Assembly (NCBI GenBank): GCA_022969175.1
Contig: JALJPB010000017.1
Location: 1 to 64,000 of the forward strand
DNA: 64,000 nt
DNA from: Colwellia sp.
GTDB lineage: Bacteria; Pseudomonadota; Gammaproteobacteria; Enterobacterales; Alteromonadaceae
Direction of reading: 5' to 3'
Below, in pieces: positions 1-9,387 of the stretch; the stretch's first letter is position 1; each line of letters opens with the position of its first letter. The notes beneath the pieces are model-generated. The model did no database searches, was not told the origin of the DNA, and worked only from the letters and a program-made list of their open reading frames with translations. The translations under genes were made by a program, and so were the position numbers.

Positions 1-250
1 AGATAGCGCATTACATATGTTCTTACCTTTCCTAAGAAAGATAAAAGTATTTGTTTTGCATGGACATCATTTATTAAGCTGTTTTTTTGTTTCCGAAGAA
101 ACTATGTAAAATCAACATTAATGTGAGTGTCCACACAAATTGCATGATAACTAATTGTTAAAGAACGTTAACTCAACTTTTAATAAGAGGGTTAACCGAA
201 ACAAAATCTCATTCGCTTTGCTTCGTTGCTGCAGGCCTTGCCTGAAGCGA
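1..250 (-). other. rRNA operon leader (16S lies off the left edge)
   Basis: Read on the minus strand this stretch looks like the 5' leader of a ribosomal RNA operon. The complement of 155-166 reads GTTCTTTAACAA, a boxA antitermination element, and the complement of 121-140 reads ATTTGTGTGGACACTCACAT, close to the TGTGTGGGCACTC leader block known from enterobacterial and Vibrio rrn operons. Two rRNA-type promoters lie just upstream. In E. coli the 16S gene begins somewhat under 200 bases after boxA, so the 16S start is expected just left of position 1. No mature rRNA is visible inside the window. Confidence 0.8.
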
Positions 251-285
251 GATGCGCATTCTACGCGTCTCAGTTTTGATGTCAA
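251..285 (-). promoter_or_regulatory. rRNA promoter, proximal (P2-like)
   Basis: On the minus strand a -35 TTGACA (complement of 280-285) and a -10 TAGAAT (complement of 258-263) are separated by 16 bases, followed by a G+C-rich discriminator GCGCATC (251-257). Short spacing and a GC-rich discriminator are hallmarks of stringently controlled rRNA promoters. An A+T-rich UP-like stretch precedes it at about 286-330. Confidence 0.8.
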
Positions 286-421
286 CGTTTTATTTAATTT
301 AATTTGAAGTTTCTTTCGAAGCTTCTTACTACATTAAAAGTAAACGTTAAGTTAAGCTTTTTAGACAGTATCTGAAGAGTTAACTTATCAAAACAGCTCT
401 TTGGGTTACCCCTTGGAACTG

Positions 422-456
422 GATGCGCATTCTAGACACTTTATAAAAAGGATCAA
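422..456 (-). promoter_or_regulatory. rRNA promoter, distal (P1-like)
   Basis: A second promoter of the same design: -35 TTGATC (complement of 451-456), 16-base spacer, -10 TAGAAT (complement of 429-434) and the identical discriminator GCGCATC (422-428). It lies 171 bases upstream of the proximal copy. An A+T-rich stretch at 457-500 may act as an UP element. Positions 500-640 show nothing else I can name apart from possible promoter elements for the gene at 664. Confidence 0.75.
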
Positions 457-663
457 GTAATATTTTCATTATTTATTTTGTTTGAATGAATATTGAACTA
501 AACGAGCGCTTATCGTACTAATAAGGTAGGATCATCTAGGATCCTCTGTATATTTTTACAGGAGATTTATCTTATTCAATAGTATATGTTAACTCTCCAC
601 TAGAAATAAAATACGTAAAGTTAAATATTGCCGTTGCAATAATTGATAATATCGAGAGCGAAA

Positions 664-1401
664 ATGAAACTATTTTTTATTTACTTGCTGCTTGGTTGTA
701 TAAGCTTAGGTGCATTTGCGAAGGATATTGCAGTAGATAAACAGGAAGTATTAATCACCCAGTTACTAAAACAGCAAGTAAGGCAGAACATTTCAATTCA
801 GCATAGTGTTAGTGCTATTTTAAAGCGTTACCCTGAAAAAGTTCAGTCGGTATTAAACGCTGCACTGCATTTGTACCCAAACAGATACAAACAAATAATG
901 TTGGGGGCAATCAGAGCTGAACCAGCTTTGACATGTGATGTTGTGGAATTAGTGATTAAAGCTGATGTTGCACCGAGCGATAAAATTGTTGCAATAGCTG
1001 TTGGTGCTGAGCCTGCCTATGCTAGAGAAATTGTCACTATTGCAGCAGATCAAAATCCTGATCAAATTGCTGACATTGTAAGAATTGCCATTGTGACTGA
1101 ACCTTTCGTTGCTGATAGCATTATGGACAACTCCATGCTTAGTTACCCAGAAAGAATGTTAGATATATTAACAGCTGCAATTAGTGCAATCCCCGATCAA
1201 GTATCAACTTTAGTTTCAGATACCTTAGCTTTATTCCCTGAAGATGCCAAAGAAGTTGTTACTACTGCAGTTAGTCAAAGTGCATCTCATCATTCTCATA
1301 GTATCGTCAATGCAGCTGTACAATCTGGACTTAGTAAAGAATCAGCAATAGCTGCAGCTATTGAAGGTGGTGCTGACAAAGCTGAATTCGCCAAACAATA
1401 A
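664..1401 (+). CDS. secreted protein of ten 15-residue proline-headed repeats
   Basis: A 245-residue protein with a signal peptide (MKLFF..., cleavage near GAFA-KD). The ATG at 664 is preferred over an upstream TTG because it starts directly at the signal peptide and follows GAGAG at 654-658. Residues about 57-206 consist of ten tandem units of mostly 15 residues, each opening with proline followed by an amphipathic helix: PEKVQSVLNAALHLY, PNRYKQIMLGAIRAE, PAYAREIVTIAADQN, PDQIADIVRIAIVTE, PERMLDILTAAISAI and so on; units three and four are 17 and 13 long. This suggests a periplasmic alpha-helical solenoid. I recognise no family or catalytic motif. It stands alone, divergent from the rRNA promoters and convergent with the iron cluster. 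Confidence 0.8.
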   Translation: MKLFFIYLLLGCISLGAFAKDIAVDKQEVLITQLLKQQVRQNISIQHSVSAILKRYPEKVQSVLNAALHLYPNRYKQIMLGAIRAEPALTCDVVELVIKADVAPSDKIVAIAVGAEPAYAREIVTIAADQNPDQIADIVRIAIVTEPFVADSIMDNSMLSYPERMLDILTAAISAIPDQVSTLVSDTLALFPEDAKEVVTTAVSQSASHHSHSIVNAAVQSGLSKESAIAAAIEGGADKAEFAKQ

Positions 1402-1413
1402 TATCATCCTCAA

Positions 1414-2544
1414 TTAGACTGAGGCTATACTTGTCATATGGTTATCCCAACGTAGTGTTGGGAAATAGCTATCTTCAGTAATATCTGTGTATGAGGAAAT
1501 ACCTTTAAGCACCACACCTTTGCCACTTGAGGCAAACATTCCTTCAGTGGTTAACGCTAAACCTGCGCCATCTTTCAATACTTTTTTTCCTATATAACTA
1601 TTGGTATTTAAATCCCAAAATGAAATCAGGTTTGCCCGTGGGCAACTGATGGCGACCGTTTGGTTTAAGTCATCAATGCAAACACTCGCAGTATATTGAT
1701 TAAAACTACGCCAAAGTTCTGGTTTTGCTAACAAATATTGCAAAGAATTTTCACCTTGGTGTGAAATTATCAGCGGGTTAATATCTGTAGACGCTCCCTG
1801 ATATTGTAGACCCGCAATAACCTTACCTTTTTTACTAACATCTAAATGCCTGATGCTTAGATGACGATTATCTAGCCTAAAACTATCAAGCACCTTGCCA
1901 CTAGCTAGTTCCAAATAAGTCAAATTAGGCTTCATTGTTGCTAAATTGAGTCTCTTTCGATGATGGTCAGGGTGTGTTTGAATTCCGCCATTGGCAATCA
2001 CTAAAATTTCTCGCCCCGTCGCAGTGCTAGGCATTATCTTACATTGATGAGGGCCTATACCACCTGAATCAAACTTATCAAGTATTTGGTAAGTATCGCT
2101 ATCGCGGACAACTATTACCCCCTGGCCTGTTTGGTAATCATTTTCTGTTGTTAATAAAACATTATTCTTTTGTGAGAAAACACCATGGCCATAAAAATGC
2201 CTGCCCGATTGTGTTGTAATATGTTCAATAATTTTACCCGTAGAAAAGTCAACGACTAATGCAAACATTCCGGGACGACGAGCAAAGATAATAGCTTGCC
2301 CTGGCTTGTTTGGTATAGCAATAGCATCATGGCCACGAGCGGGTAGCGTTACTTTGCTAATAAGTCTCCCGTCAGTGGAAAAAGCCGCGGCATAATAATT
2401 ACTGTTATTATCGCTGCAAGCACTTACCAACCATTGACCTGTTTCATTTTCTGTATTGCTAGAAAATAAGTTTTGAGCAAAAGGCAATGTTACGCCAGCG
2501 CTAACAGCGGCACTGGCAATTAAAAACTGACGTCGATTATACAT
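1414..2544 (-). CDS. Tat-exported DUF1513 protein
   Basis: A 376-residue protein. The N-terminus carries a twin-arginine signal (NRRQFLIAS, then a hydrophobic stretch), so it should be exported folded to the periplasm. The body has the repeated beta-strand pattern of the DUF1513 family, predicted as a beta-propeller; the biochemical role is unknown. DUF1513 genes commonly close clusters of imelysin and DUF1111 di-haem genes, as here, where it is the last gene of the minus-strand run, 17 bases after the TonB receptor. The start is supported by GAGATC a few bases upstream. Participation in periplasmic iron handling is inferred from context only. Confidence 0.8.
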   Translation of the reverse strand: MYNRRQFLIASAAVSAGVTLPFAQNLFSSNTENETGQWLVSACSDNNSNYYAAAFSTDGRLISKVTLPARGHDAIAIPNKPGQAIIFARRPGMFALVVDFSTGKIIEHITTQSGRHFYGHGVFSQKNNVLLTTENDYQTGQGVIVVRDSDTYQILDKFDSGGIGPHQCKIMPSTATGREILVIANGGIQTHPDHHRKRLNLATMKPNLTYLELASGKVLDSFRLDNRHLSIRHLDVSKKGKVIAGLQYQGASTDINPLIISHQGENSLQYLLAKPELWRSFNQYTASVCIDDLNQTVAISCPRANLISFWDLNTNSYIGKKVLKDGAGLALTTEGMFASSGKGVVLKGISSYTDITEDSYFPTLRWDNHMTSIASV

Positions 2545-2561
2545 CGGTTAAGATCTCGTCA

Positions 2562-4820
2562 CTAAAAGTTATATTTAATGCCAAACATTAATTGTTGTGG
2601 TTTTCCTGGCCGAGCACCAAAGGGTCTCCTGGAAACAATAACCGCTTCGTCGGTAACATTATCTAAACGACTATATATACGAACAGCGTCGTTTAATTGA
2701 TACCATGCAGACAAATCAACTTGAGTAATTTTATCAGTATAAACACCTTCTAATTCGGTACCGGTACCAGAAGCTTCTCGCATTTCTTTGACATATTTAA
2801 ACAAAGCCGCAATTTGCCAATTGTCACCTTTGAGCCCAACATCTAGGCTTAATTGATGTTCAGGTAAATAAGGTAGCTCATCGCCGGCACTAACATTACC
2901 CCATTGAGAAAAAGTTGAATTAAAGCTATTTTGAAATTCAGTATGGGTATAGGTGTACGCTACGGATACCGGCACCTCAATTCTTTTAGTTAACATTAAA
3001 CTAGTTCGTAAGCTACTTTCTAACCCATAGATGTTAACTTCACCACCGTTAAAATCAGTATCTAATTCATCTTCACAACCATTAGCAAAAGTACAAAAGC
3101 CTTTTAAGTTACTATAGTCATTAAAGAAACCAATCATTTCAGCTTGAATATCATCATTACTATAACGCATGCCTAATTCATAATTCCAGCTTTCTTCTGG
3201 ATTAATATTATTTGCTTGACCAGGACTATTTGGTACAAATCCTTTATTGATGCCAAACAAAAACCCCGCTTGTTCTGTCAAACTATAAAACAGTCCTATG
3301 CCAGGTAAAACTATGGTATCTGCAGAGTGATTTGAATTACCTTTTTCTGTCTCATCAAGGTAGTCACTCGCCTCGCCTTCAATGTATTCAACCCTGACGC
3401 CAAAAGTTGTTGTTAATTTTTCATGCACCAATTTAAGGTTTGCGTAACTAGCAAGGGCAGTGGCCGTATCTTTATTTAATGTTGTATCTTCAACAGGTTG
3501 ACCTGAAAGTACCATCTTTTGGTTTTGCATAATATAATATGTTACCCGATGGTGCCGCTCTACTTGATCTTGATGTAGACGCAGACCAATATCTAAAGTA
3601 GTTTCAGTTACACCCCATTGGCTTTCCCAGCTAAGTTTTGACTCTATACCTTGAGAGAAATATCGACGGTCATTTAAAGTGAATAACAAAGTCTCAGCAT
3701 CAGTTAACGAGTCGCGATCCCCAGTTAAAACTTCCATAAACCTAGCATTCAACCCGGTTTCTGGTGATGATAGAATAGTTTGCATGCTACGGTTACTGTT
3801 AAAACTGTTGAACCTATCCCAGTCACGGTCAAACTCTCGATGATAAACTTGCGTATACAAACTTACAGTAGGGTCTATTTCAATGTAATGTGATAACTGT
3901 ACTTGGTAATGCTCCCAATCCATTTTATCTTTTTGGCTAGCAAGGTAACGCTGATTGGAATTTTGATAAAAATCAGCATCGGTTAAGCCTAGATAAGTTT
4001 CGTTGGACTCTTCTTCTGAATAGCCTATTTTTAACTGCCAAAACTGATACTTTTCATCTTTGTCATCTGAATAGCTAGGTGTATAGTTTGCTTTAAAGAT
4101 AAATTCATTTTTTTCAAAACCAGTATTATCACCATTTGGCAGTTCTTTAAAACCATCAGAGCTTAGCCGAATCCCCTCAAAAGAGATGCCGATGTCATCT
4201 TTGTTCGATAATTCAATATGATCAGCAAAGACAGCGTGAATCTTTTGATAATTGTCTTCTCCGTAAGCTAAATCAATTTCACCCTCGCGTTTCTCAGCAA
4301 TAGGACGAGACACCATGTTAATAGCACCACCGACGGTGTTAGGGCCATATAAAATAGCAGCAGGTCCTTTAAAGACTTCTACTTGAGTCATACGAGAAAC
4401 ACTAGGAAAATAATAAGCCGCAGGTGCCGCATAAGGAGCAGGAGCAATTAAAACGCCATCTTCCATAATAGCAATTTTACTACTACGCTCTGTAGTTGCT
4501 CCACGTAAACCTATATTTGGCCGTAAGCCATAACCATCTTCTTCGCGTATGTAAACACCAGGCACTGATTGTAAAACCCGATGAATATCATCAAATTCAA
4601 ATTGATCTAGTTGCGCTTTATCAATCAAGAATGCAGAACCTGTTGCAGTAGCAAGTTGATTCTTTTGGCCAAAAATACTCACCACTTCAATTTTTTTATC
4701 GGCGCTATTTTGCTCTACAGCATCAACTTTAGTGGTTGAATTATCAGCTGCTTGCACCACACCAACCATAGCAAGAAAGATGCAACTACATACCAGTTGC
4801 GTTAATTTAAAATGCTTCAT
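2562..4820 (-). CDS. TonB-dependent receptor, FecA-like
   Basis: A 752-residue outer-membrane receptor with signal peptide (MKHFKLTQL..., cleavage near VQA-AD). The plug domain (about residues 50-175) contains GYGLRPNIGLRG, MEDGVLIAPAPYAAPAAYYF and the FKGPAAILYGPNTVGGAIN block, closest in my recollection to the ferric-citrate receptor FecA. The rest is the 22-strand barrel ending in aromatic phenylalanine (KYNF). There is no FecA-type N-terminal signalling domain and no fecIR pair nearby, so it is probably a plain transporter. It lies two bases after the downstream-type imelysin gene and is likely translated from the same mRNA. Substrate (ferric chelate) is inferred. Confidence 0.85.
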   Translation of the reverse strand: MKHFKLTQLVCSCIFLAMVGVVQAADNSTTKVDAVEQNSADKKIEVVSIFGQKNQLATATGSAFLIDKAQLDQFEFDDIHRVLQSVPGVYIREEDGYGLRPNIGLRGATTERSSKIAIMEDGVLIAPAPYAAPAAYYFPSVSRMTQVEVFKGPAAILYGPNTVGGAINMVSRPIAEKREGEIDLAYGEDNYQKIHAVFADHIELSNKDDIGISFEGIRLSSDGFKELPNGDNTGFEKNEFIFKANYTPSYSDDKDEKYQFWQLKIGYSEEESNETYLGLTDADFYQNSNQRYLASQKDKMDWEHYQVQLSHYIEIDPTVSLYTQVYHREFDRDWDRFNSFNSNRSMQTILSSPETGLNARFMEVLTGDRDSLTDAETLLFTLNDRRYFSQGIESKLSWESQWGVTETTLDIGLRLHQDQVERHHRVTYYIMQNQKMVLSGQPVEDTTLNKDTATALASYANLKLVHEKLTTTFGVRVEYIEGEASDYLDETEKGNSNHSADTIVLPGIGLFYSLTEQAGFLFGINKGFVPNSPGQANNINPEESWNYELGMRYSNDDIQAEMIGFFNDYSNLKGFCTFANGCEDELDTDFNGGEVNIYGLESSLRTSLMLTKRIEVPVSVAYTYTHTEFQNSFNSTFSQWGNVSAGDELPYLPEHQLSLDVGLKGDNWQIAALFKYVKEMREASGTGTELEGVYTDKITQVDLSAWYQLNDAVRIYSRLDNVTDEAVIVSRRPFGARPGKPQQLMFGIKYNF

Positions 4821-4822
4821 CG

Positions 4823-6010
4823 TTAATCGCCATCATTCGAGTTAAAGCCAATGTTAATATCAGCTGCTTGGACAAACTCTATAGATACAATATCGCGAAG
4901 TTCACGCATTTTTTGGATGGCATTTTCTATCGCTACTCTTCCTTCAGCATCATTAAGCAAATGAGTATAAGAGCCTGATAAGGATTCAATGGTAGTGATA
5001 GCAATCAAGACAGCATCAATTTTATTGATCATCTGTGTTGCTATGGTATCTTGTGCTAAAAAATCAATTAAGATTTCATCGAAACCATGTCCTTCACCAT
5101 TGGTATATATTTCCTTAAAAATAGTAACATTGGCTTTAATACTCACTAAAGCTGCATCACTTAAATAAAATTCGATTAAGCTAGCGTCGTCAGCAGTATC
5201 AAGTGGAATCAGCATTTTATCGTCTTTAACTCGCTCTATTTGCTCTAACCAATTGGTAATAAGCTCTTCAACAGAATCTTTTACGCTGGTGAACTCTCCC
5301 GTACCTGAAATCACGCTATTGACATAATTACCACTATCAGCATGCCACTCTTGATAAACATCAGTACTGATATTTTTAACATTCTCACTAATGGCCTTTA
5401 AGACTTCACAACGTTTCGCCTGATTATTACTCGCACTGGTATTTGTCAGGCTGTTTTGAGTTGAAGTTGGAAATAATAATAACTCAAGAGCGGGAAGCCC
5501 TTGTCCACCAACACTTCTACTAGCGATATAAGCAACATCAACAACCGCAGGCTCAGCTAATAAAGTTTCAAGATCTCTTGTGACTATATTTTTACTGTCA
5601 GGCCAGAATTGTATTCTTAGATTACGATTATGATCGAGTATCGGACCAATTCTTACCCATTGAGCTTGTTGCCAGGCTAAATTAAGCTCACGCCACGCCG
5701 AACGTAAGCTTGTTAAACCGTTTTGTGTCGGGTTATTTAAGTCACAAAAAGTTTGACTCGCTACCGCCATAACTTCGCTGCTCAGTTGAAGCGTTAAATA
5801 ATTAGGTAAGATAACCTGGTGACTTAAATCGGTAAGCCAAGAGGTAAACTCATCATCAATAGTTCCTATAGGAGGTGTGGGCGTCGTTGGAACTTTAGGA
5901 GTTACCGTTGAAGCTGAATCGCTGCCACCACATGCACTAATAGTCAAACTTAAGGCGGCACAAAGCACAAATCGGCTAGAGATTGCTGTCAATATCTTTA
6001 CATCTACCAT
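4823..6010 (-). CDS. imelysin-family lipoprotein (divergent motif)
   Basis: A 395-residue protein. The ATG at 6010 is chosen over a TTG at 6034 because AGGAAA lies just upstream. It has a lipoprotein signal with lipobox ISAC followed by GG, so it should be anchored in the periplasm. The body matches the imelysin (M75-like) fold: an N-terminal half with the conserved arginine/tryptophan helices (WRELNLAWQQAQ) and the signature region reading GLPALELLLF. The usual GxHxxE signature keeps G and E but the histidine is replaced by proline. Imelysins (IrpA, EfeO) are iron-regulated periplasmic proteins; a peptidase activity was never firmly shown. Likely a partner of the TonB receptor. Confidence 0.85.
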   Translation of the reverse strand: MVDVKILTAISSRFVLCAALSLTISACGGSDSASTVTPKVPTTPTPPIGTIDDEFTSWLTDLSHQVILPNYLTLQLSSEVMAVASQTFCDLNNPTQNGLTSLRSAWRELNLAWQQAQWVRIGPILDHNRNLRIQFWPDSKNIVTRDLETLLAEPAVVDVAYIASRSVGGQGLPALELLLFPTSTQNSLTNTSASNNQAKRCEVLKAISENVKNISTDVYQEWHADSGNYVNSVISGTGEFTSVKDSVEELITNWLEQIERVKDDKMLIPLDTADDASLIEFYLSDAALVSIKANVTIFKEIYTNGEGHGFDEILIDFLAQDTIATQMINKIDAVLIAITTIESLSGSYTHLLNDAEGRVAIENAIQKMRELRDIVSIEFVQAADINIGFNSNDGD

Positions 6011-6070
6011 TTTATTTCCTAAATTATTTTTCAACTTAACTAAACAATTATTCGTTGAGTTAAGTTATGA

Positions 6071-7558
6071 TTAAATTGAAGACAAAAATTTTACTAACGC
6101 TTGTCTTTCAAACTGATCTAATTCAACAAAGCGCTGTTTTATATTTTCAGCCTCACCACCGTGCCATAAAATAGCTTCGGTGATATTACGTGCACGGCCG
6201 TCATGTAAAAAGCGCTGTTGTCCAACAACTTTCTTCTGCAAACCTATACCCCATAACGGTGGCGTGCGCCACTCTTGCCCAGTAGCATTTACTTCATTAA
6301 CATTATCACTAAGTAAACGGCCCATATCATGTAACGCTAAATCGGTATAAGGCCAAATTCTTTGATTAGCTAATACCGCAACCTTATAATTTATATCGGT
6401 TTGATAACTTGGGGTATGGCATTGCTGACAGCCTAATTGATAAAATAAAGCACGTCCTTGCATAGTATCTTTGGCTATTAGATTTCGTGCAGGTGGCACA
6501 GCTAATAGCTGATTAAAACTAACCACTAACGCCAGTAATTTATCTGAAATTTCGACTTTATCGGTATCACTACGAACACTTGTACCCAATACAGCTGCCT
6601 GCTGGCAATTTAGCTGCTTTGCAGTACAGTTTTCTTCGGGGAATAATGTGCTGGTAATACCGATATCATTACGAAATGCAGCTGCAACTTGCTGTTGTAA
6701 ATTGGGGTGCCTTGCTTTAAAAGCAAAGCGTCCCAAGGCTAATTCGCCGGTTTCATAATTCATTACTCGATTATATTTGGCTGAAATTCCATTGTTATCA
6801 CTGTCATTGATATCTTCTTGGCTCAACAAGTCTTCATCTCGAATAGCATCAAGCAATCCGGCACCAAATATATTAGGGGCAAGGCGTGGTGATAATCCTA
6901 TGTTTTCTGCTAATTCGCCATAAGCTAAATCGGTTAACTGATAACTTGGTTTTAACAGCTCATATTCTGTACCATCGAGAAACTCACCGGTTATTTTTTC
7001 ATAATTTATTTCAAGAGAAGCCTCTGCAAAGGGCATTACACTCAATTGTGCATGCTTAAATGGAATACCTTTTGTTTGTATTTGATCGCCATATACAGGG
7101 TCTTCAATTAAACTATTTGCTGTTAACTTTTTTTCTACCAAGCCTAATTTAATGACTAAGGCTAACGATGAACCACTGTTTATTGATTTAATAAAGCCGC
7201 GACTGCCATCAATATGGCAGCTCACACAAGAGCGAGTATTAAAGAGTGGACCAAGGCCATCTCTATCTGCAGTGGAACTTGGCGCAATTACCCAGGGATC
7301 TTTGAACAAAGAAAAACCTGTCCAAAAATTAAGTTTTTCAGTTGAACTTGCAGCTTTCCCAGGGTTAACAAACGTTAGTGTTGAAAGCCGCTTAGCGGTC
7401 ATAGTGCCACCAGGAGTGGCTTCACTTTTATGCCAAGCAGGGATATTCGACTCTGAACAACCAACGACCAACAAAACAATGCTAGTTGTTAATAATTTCG
7501 TTAAAAATTTTTTTTTGTTAATTCGTTTTATTTGACTTACCAAAACTACCTCGAACAC
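6071..7558 (-). CDS. di-haem DUF1111 (DHOR) lipoprotein 1
   Basis: A 495-residue lipoprotein (lipobox VVGC after a hydrophobic segment) of the DUF1111 / putative di-haem oxidoreductase family, often called thiol oxidoreductase. Two c-type haem sites are visible: CVSCH (about residue 115) and CQQCH (about residue 379). The family signature FLHDGRARNITEAILWHGGE is near the C-terminus. Its start lies four bases after the stop of the second DUF1111 gene, consistent with one operon. The physiological electron donor or acceptor is unknown; membership in iron-regulated clusters with imelysins is recurrent. The two copies here are clearly paralogous but well diverged. Confidence 0.88.
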   Translation of the reverse strand: MFEVVLVSQIKRINKKKFLTKLLTTSIVLLVVGCSESNIPAWHKSEATPGGTMTAKRLSTLTFVNPGKAASSTEKLNFWTGFSLFKDPWVIAPSSTADRDGLGPLFNTRSCVSCHIDGSRGFIKSINSGSSLALVIKLGLVEKKLTANSLIEDPVYGDQIQTKGIPFKHAQLSVMPFAEASLEINYEKITGEFLDGTEYELLKPSYQLTDLAYGELAENIGLSPRLAPNIFGAGLLDAIRDEDLLSQEDINDSDNNGISAKYNRVMNYETGELALGRFAFKARHPNLQQQVAAAFRNDIGITSTLFPEENCTAKQLNCQQAAVLGTSVRSDTDKVEISDKLLALVVSFNQLLAVPPARNLIAKDTMQGRALFYQLGCQQCHTPSYQTDINYKVAVLANQRIWPYTDLALHDMGRLLSDNVNEVNATGQEWRTPPLWGIGLQKKVVGQQRFLHDGRARNITEAILWHGGEAENIKQRFVELDQFERQALVKFLSSI

Positions 7559-7562
7559 ATGT

Positions 7563-9227
7563 TTAAAGCGATTGCAAAAATAACAGCACTTTTTGGCGTT
7601 CAGCTTGGCCTAAATTCATAAAGGCGTCTTTACTTGTTGCCGCTTCGCCGCTGTGCCACAAGATAGCTTCTTCAATCGTTCGAGCTCGACCATCATGTAA
7701 AAATGTTGCCCTTGGATTAACAGTTTTTACTAGGCCTAGCCCCCACAGTGGTGGTGTTTTCCATTCACTTCCTGAGGCATCCCCTTGAATCAAGCCATCA
7801 GCCAGGCCTTGGCATCGCTGGACATATAAACATTCTTGACCATCACTACAACTCAGTTTATCAATAGTTTCTTTGGTCACCGTACAAGAGCCACCCATGT
7901 CATGTAACAATAAATCGGTATAGGGGAATATAGTTTGATCTGACAACATAACAATTGGCTTTGCATTTGGCTCTAAAGACAACAAGGTTAGTTCGCCGAG
8001 AATACTACCGGCAGCTTCACCAGTAACATGCCTAGGGGTATGACAACCATTGCAGTTTACTTCAAAAAACAATTGTCGACCTTTAACAATTTCATCATCC
8101 CACTGTTGCGTATTTTCATCATAACCACGGCGAACAGGTGCGCCTAATACTCGATTATAAAACTCAACTAAAGCCAATTCTTTGTCTGAGATATCAGTTT
8201 CTAGGTCTACTTTATCTTCTTGGCTGGCAACAAACTGACAAGATAGCTGTAACTCAGAACAAGGCTCATTGGTAAATACACTGGTGGTCATGCCCATATC
8301 ACCATTATATGCACCAGCGACCTGTTGCAATACCGAAGGGTTTTGAGCTTTATAAGCAAACCGTCCTAATTTTTTTTCTCCGCTAATCGCATCAATAACC
8401 ATTGAGGCGCGTCCTGAAATACCATCGTTGTTGTTATCGTTTTCATCAACTAAAGCAATAATATTTTCTTGAGGAATAGCTTCTAACAAACCAACACCAA
8501 AGGCATTTGGCGCCACTCGAGGAGAGAAATGAATATCTTCAACAAAAGGACCAAAACTCATATCTCGAATTTTATAAATAGGATTGCGTAATTGGTAACT
8601 AATGCCATCAGGGTATAAGCCATCAATTAATTCATATTCAATATAAGGATATGCTTCACCATATAATTGGTCGCCATTTAAAGAGGCGTCATAGACAGCA
8701 AGCCCTGAAGCAAGATCAATTGAAAAGCTTTGATGTGAAAAAGGCTGAAGTTGATCACCATACATAGGATCCGCCGCGCCAGTACTGTCGCCTAGTTTAA
8801 TCAGCATAGTGAGCATGGCTTGGTCAGGGGATGCTGGTAGATGCCCTCGACCATCACTGACATGACAGTTTTGGCATACTGGATTATTTAACAATGGGCC
8901 AAAACCTGAATGTTGAACACGGAATAAATGGTCTCCGGAATTAAAAAAACCCGCCATTTTAGTATCATCATCGATCATATCCGGCGCCGTACCAAAAGCT
9001 TTATTATTGGCTAGAAAAACCGTGGCATCGCCGGCTGACAAATATTCTAAAATATTAATTTTGTCAGCAAATAAAGGCTCTAATCCGCTATGATCGACTG
9101 TTGGTTCTGTTGGTATAGGTAAAGGAGCGGGGATTGATTCTTCGCTGCTAGTGCTGCCGCCACAACTTGTTAATAAAACGCTGGCTATTATCAGGTATAC
9201 AATGGTAGTTTTTTCAATGTTGATCAT
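7563..9227 (-). CDS. di-haem DUF1111 (DHOR) lipoprotein 2
   Basis: A 554-residue paralogue of the next gene, also a lipoprotein (lipobox LTSC followed by GGS). Two CxxCH haem motifs (CQNCH about residue 118 and CNGCH about residue 396) and the C-terminal signature FLHDGRARTIEEAILWHSGE are present. It is longer than its neighbour, with an extra cysteine-containing stretch (SCTVTKETIDKLSC, CLYVQRC) between the second haem site and the signature; the four extra cysteines could form disulfides. The 160-base gap upstream holds the irpA terminator and a Fur-like box, so this gene may begin a second transcript. Confidence 0.88.
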   Translation of the reverse strand: MINIEKTTIVYLIIASVLLTSCGGSTSSEESIPAPLPIPTEPTVDHSGLEPLFADKINILEYLSAGDATVFLANNKAFGTAPDMIDDDTKMAGFFNSGDHLFRVQHSGFGPLLNNPVCQNCHVSDGRGHLPASPDQAMLTMLIKLGDSTGAADPMYGDQLQPFSHQSFSIDLASGLAVYDASLNGDQLYGEAYPYIEYELIDGLYPDGISYQLRNPIYKIRDMSFGPFVEDIHFSPRVAPNAFGVGLLEAIPQENIIALVDENDNNNDGISGRASMVIDAISGEKKLGRFAYKAQNPSVLQQVAGAYNGDMGMTTSVFTNEPCSELQLSCQFVASQEDKVDLETDISDKELALVEFYNRVLGAPVRRGYDENTQQWDDEIVKGRQLFFEVNCNGCHTPRHVTGEAAGSILGELTLLSLEPNAKPIVMLSDQTIFPYTDLLLHDMGGSCTVTKETIDKLSCSDGQECLYVQRCQGLADGLIQGDASGSEWKTPPLWGLGLVKTVNPRATFLHDGRARTIEEAILWHSGEAATSKDAFMNLGQAERQKVLLFLQSL

Positions 9228-9255
9228 AGTAGGACTTTCATTATTATTTATTTTA

Positions 9256-9269
9256 ATACAGATCTGTAT
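9256..9269. promoter_or_regulatory. 14-bp perfect palindrome upstream of DUF1111 gene
   Basis: ATACAGATCTGTAT is a perfect palindrome 29 bases upstream of the 9227 start codon. Its position suits an operator, but it does not match the Fur consensus and I cannot name a binding protein. Confidence 0.3.
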
Positions 9270-9318
9270 GGCTAATATGTAGGGCTGATATTGTTTTAAT
9301 CCTGTTTAAAACCAACAA

Positions 9319-9338
9319 ATGGGCTCCTAAGAGCCCAT
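9319..9338 (-). terminator. hairpin terminator after irpA-like gene
   Basis: ATGGGCTC and GAGCCCAT form a perfect 8-bp stem around a CTAA loop. On the minus strand it is followed by a T-rich stretch (TTTGTTGGTTTT). It lies about 50 bases after the imelysin stop and probably ends or attenuates the transcript. Confidence 0.6.
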
Positions 9339-9342
9339 CATA

Positions 9343-9361
9343 CTAAATAGTAATCATTATT
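9343..9361. promoter_or_regulatory. possible Fur box
   Basis: The 19 bases match the Fur consensus GATAATGATAATCATTATC at 13 positions, including the run TAATCATTAT. It lies about 115 bases upstream of the 9227 start and would allow iron control of the downstream genes independently of the first imelysin gene. By-eye match only. Confidence 0.4.
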
Positions 9362-9387
9362 AATACGATTTGTATTAAATGGTTTTT

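Noticed and set aside
9256-9269. Palindrome ATACAGATCTGTAT as a Fur site
   Set aside because: It does not fit the Fur consensus; kept only as an unnamed palindrome.
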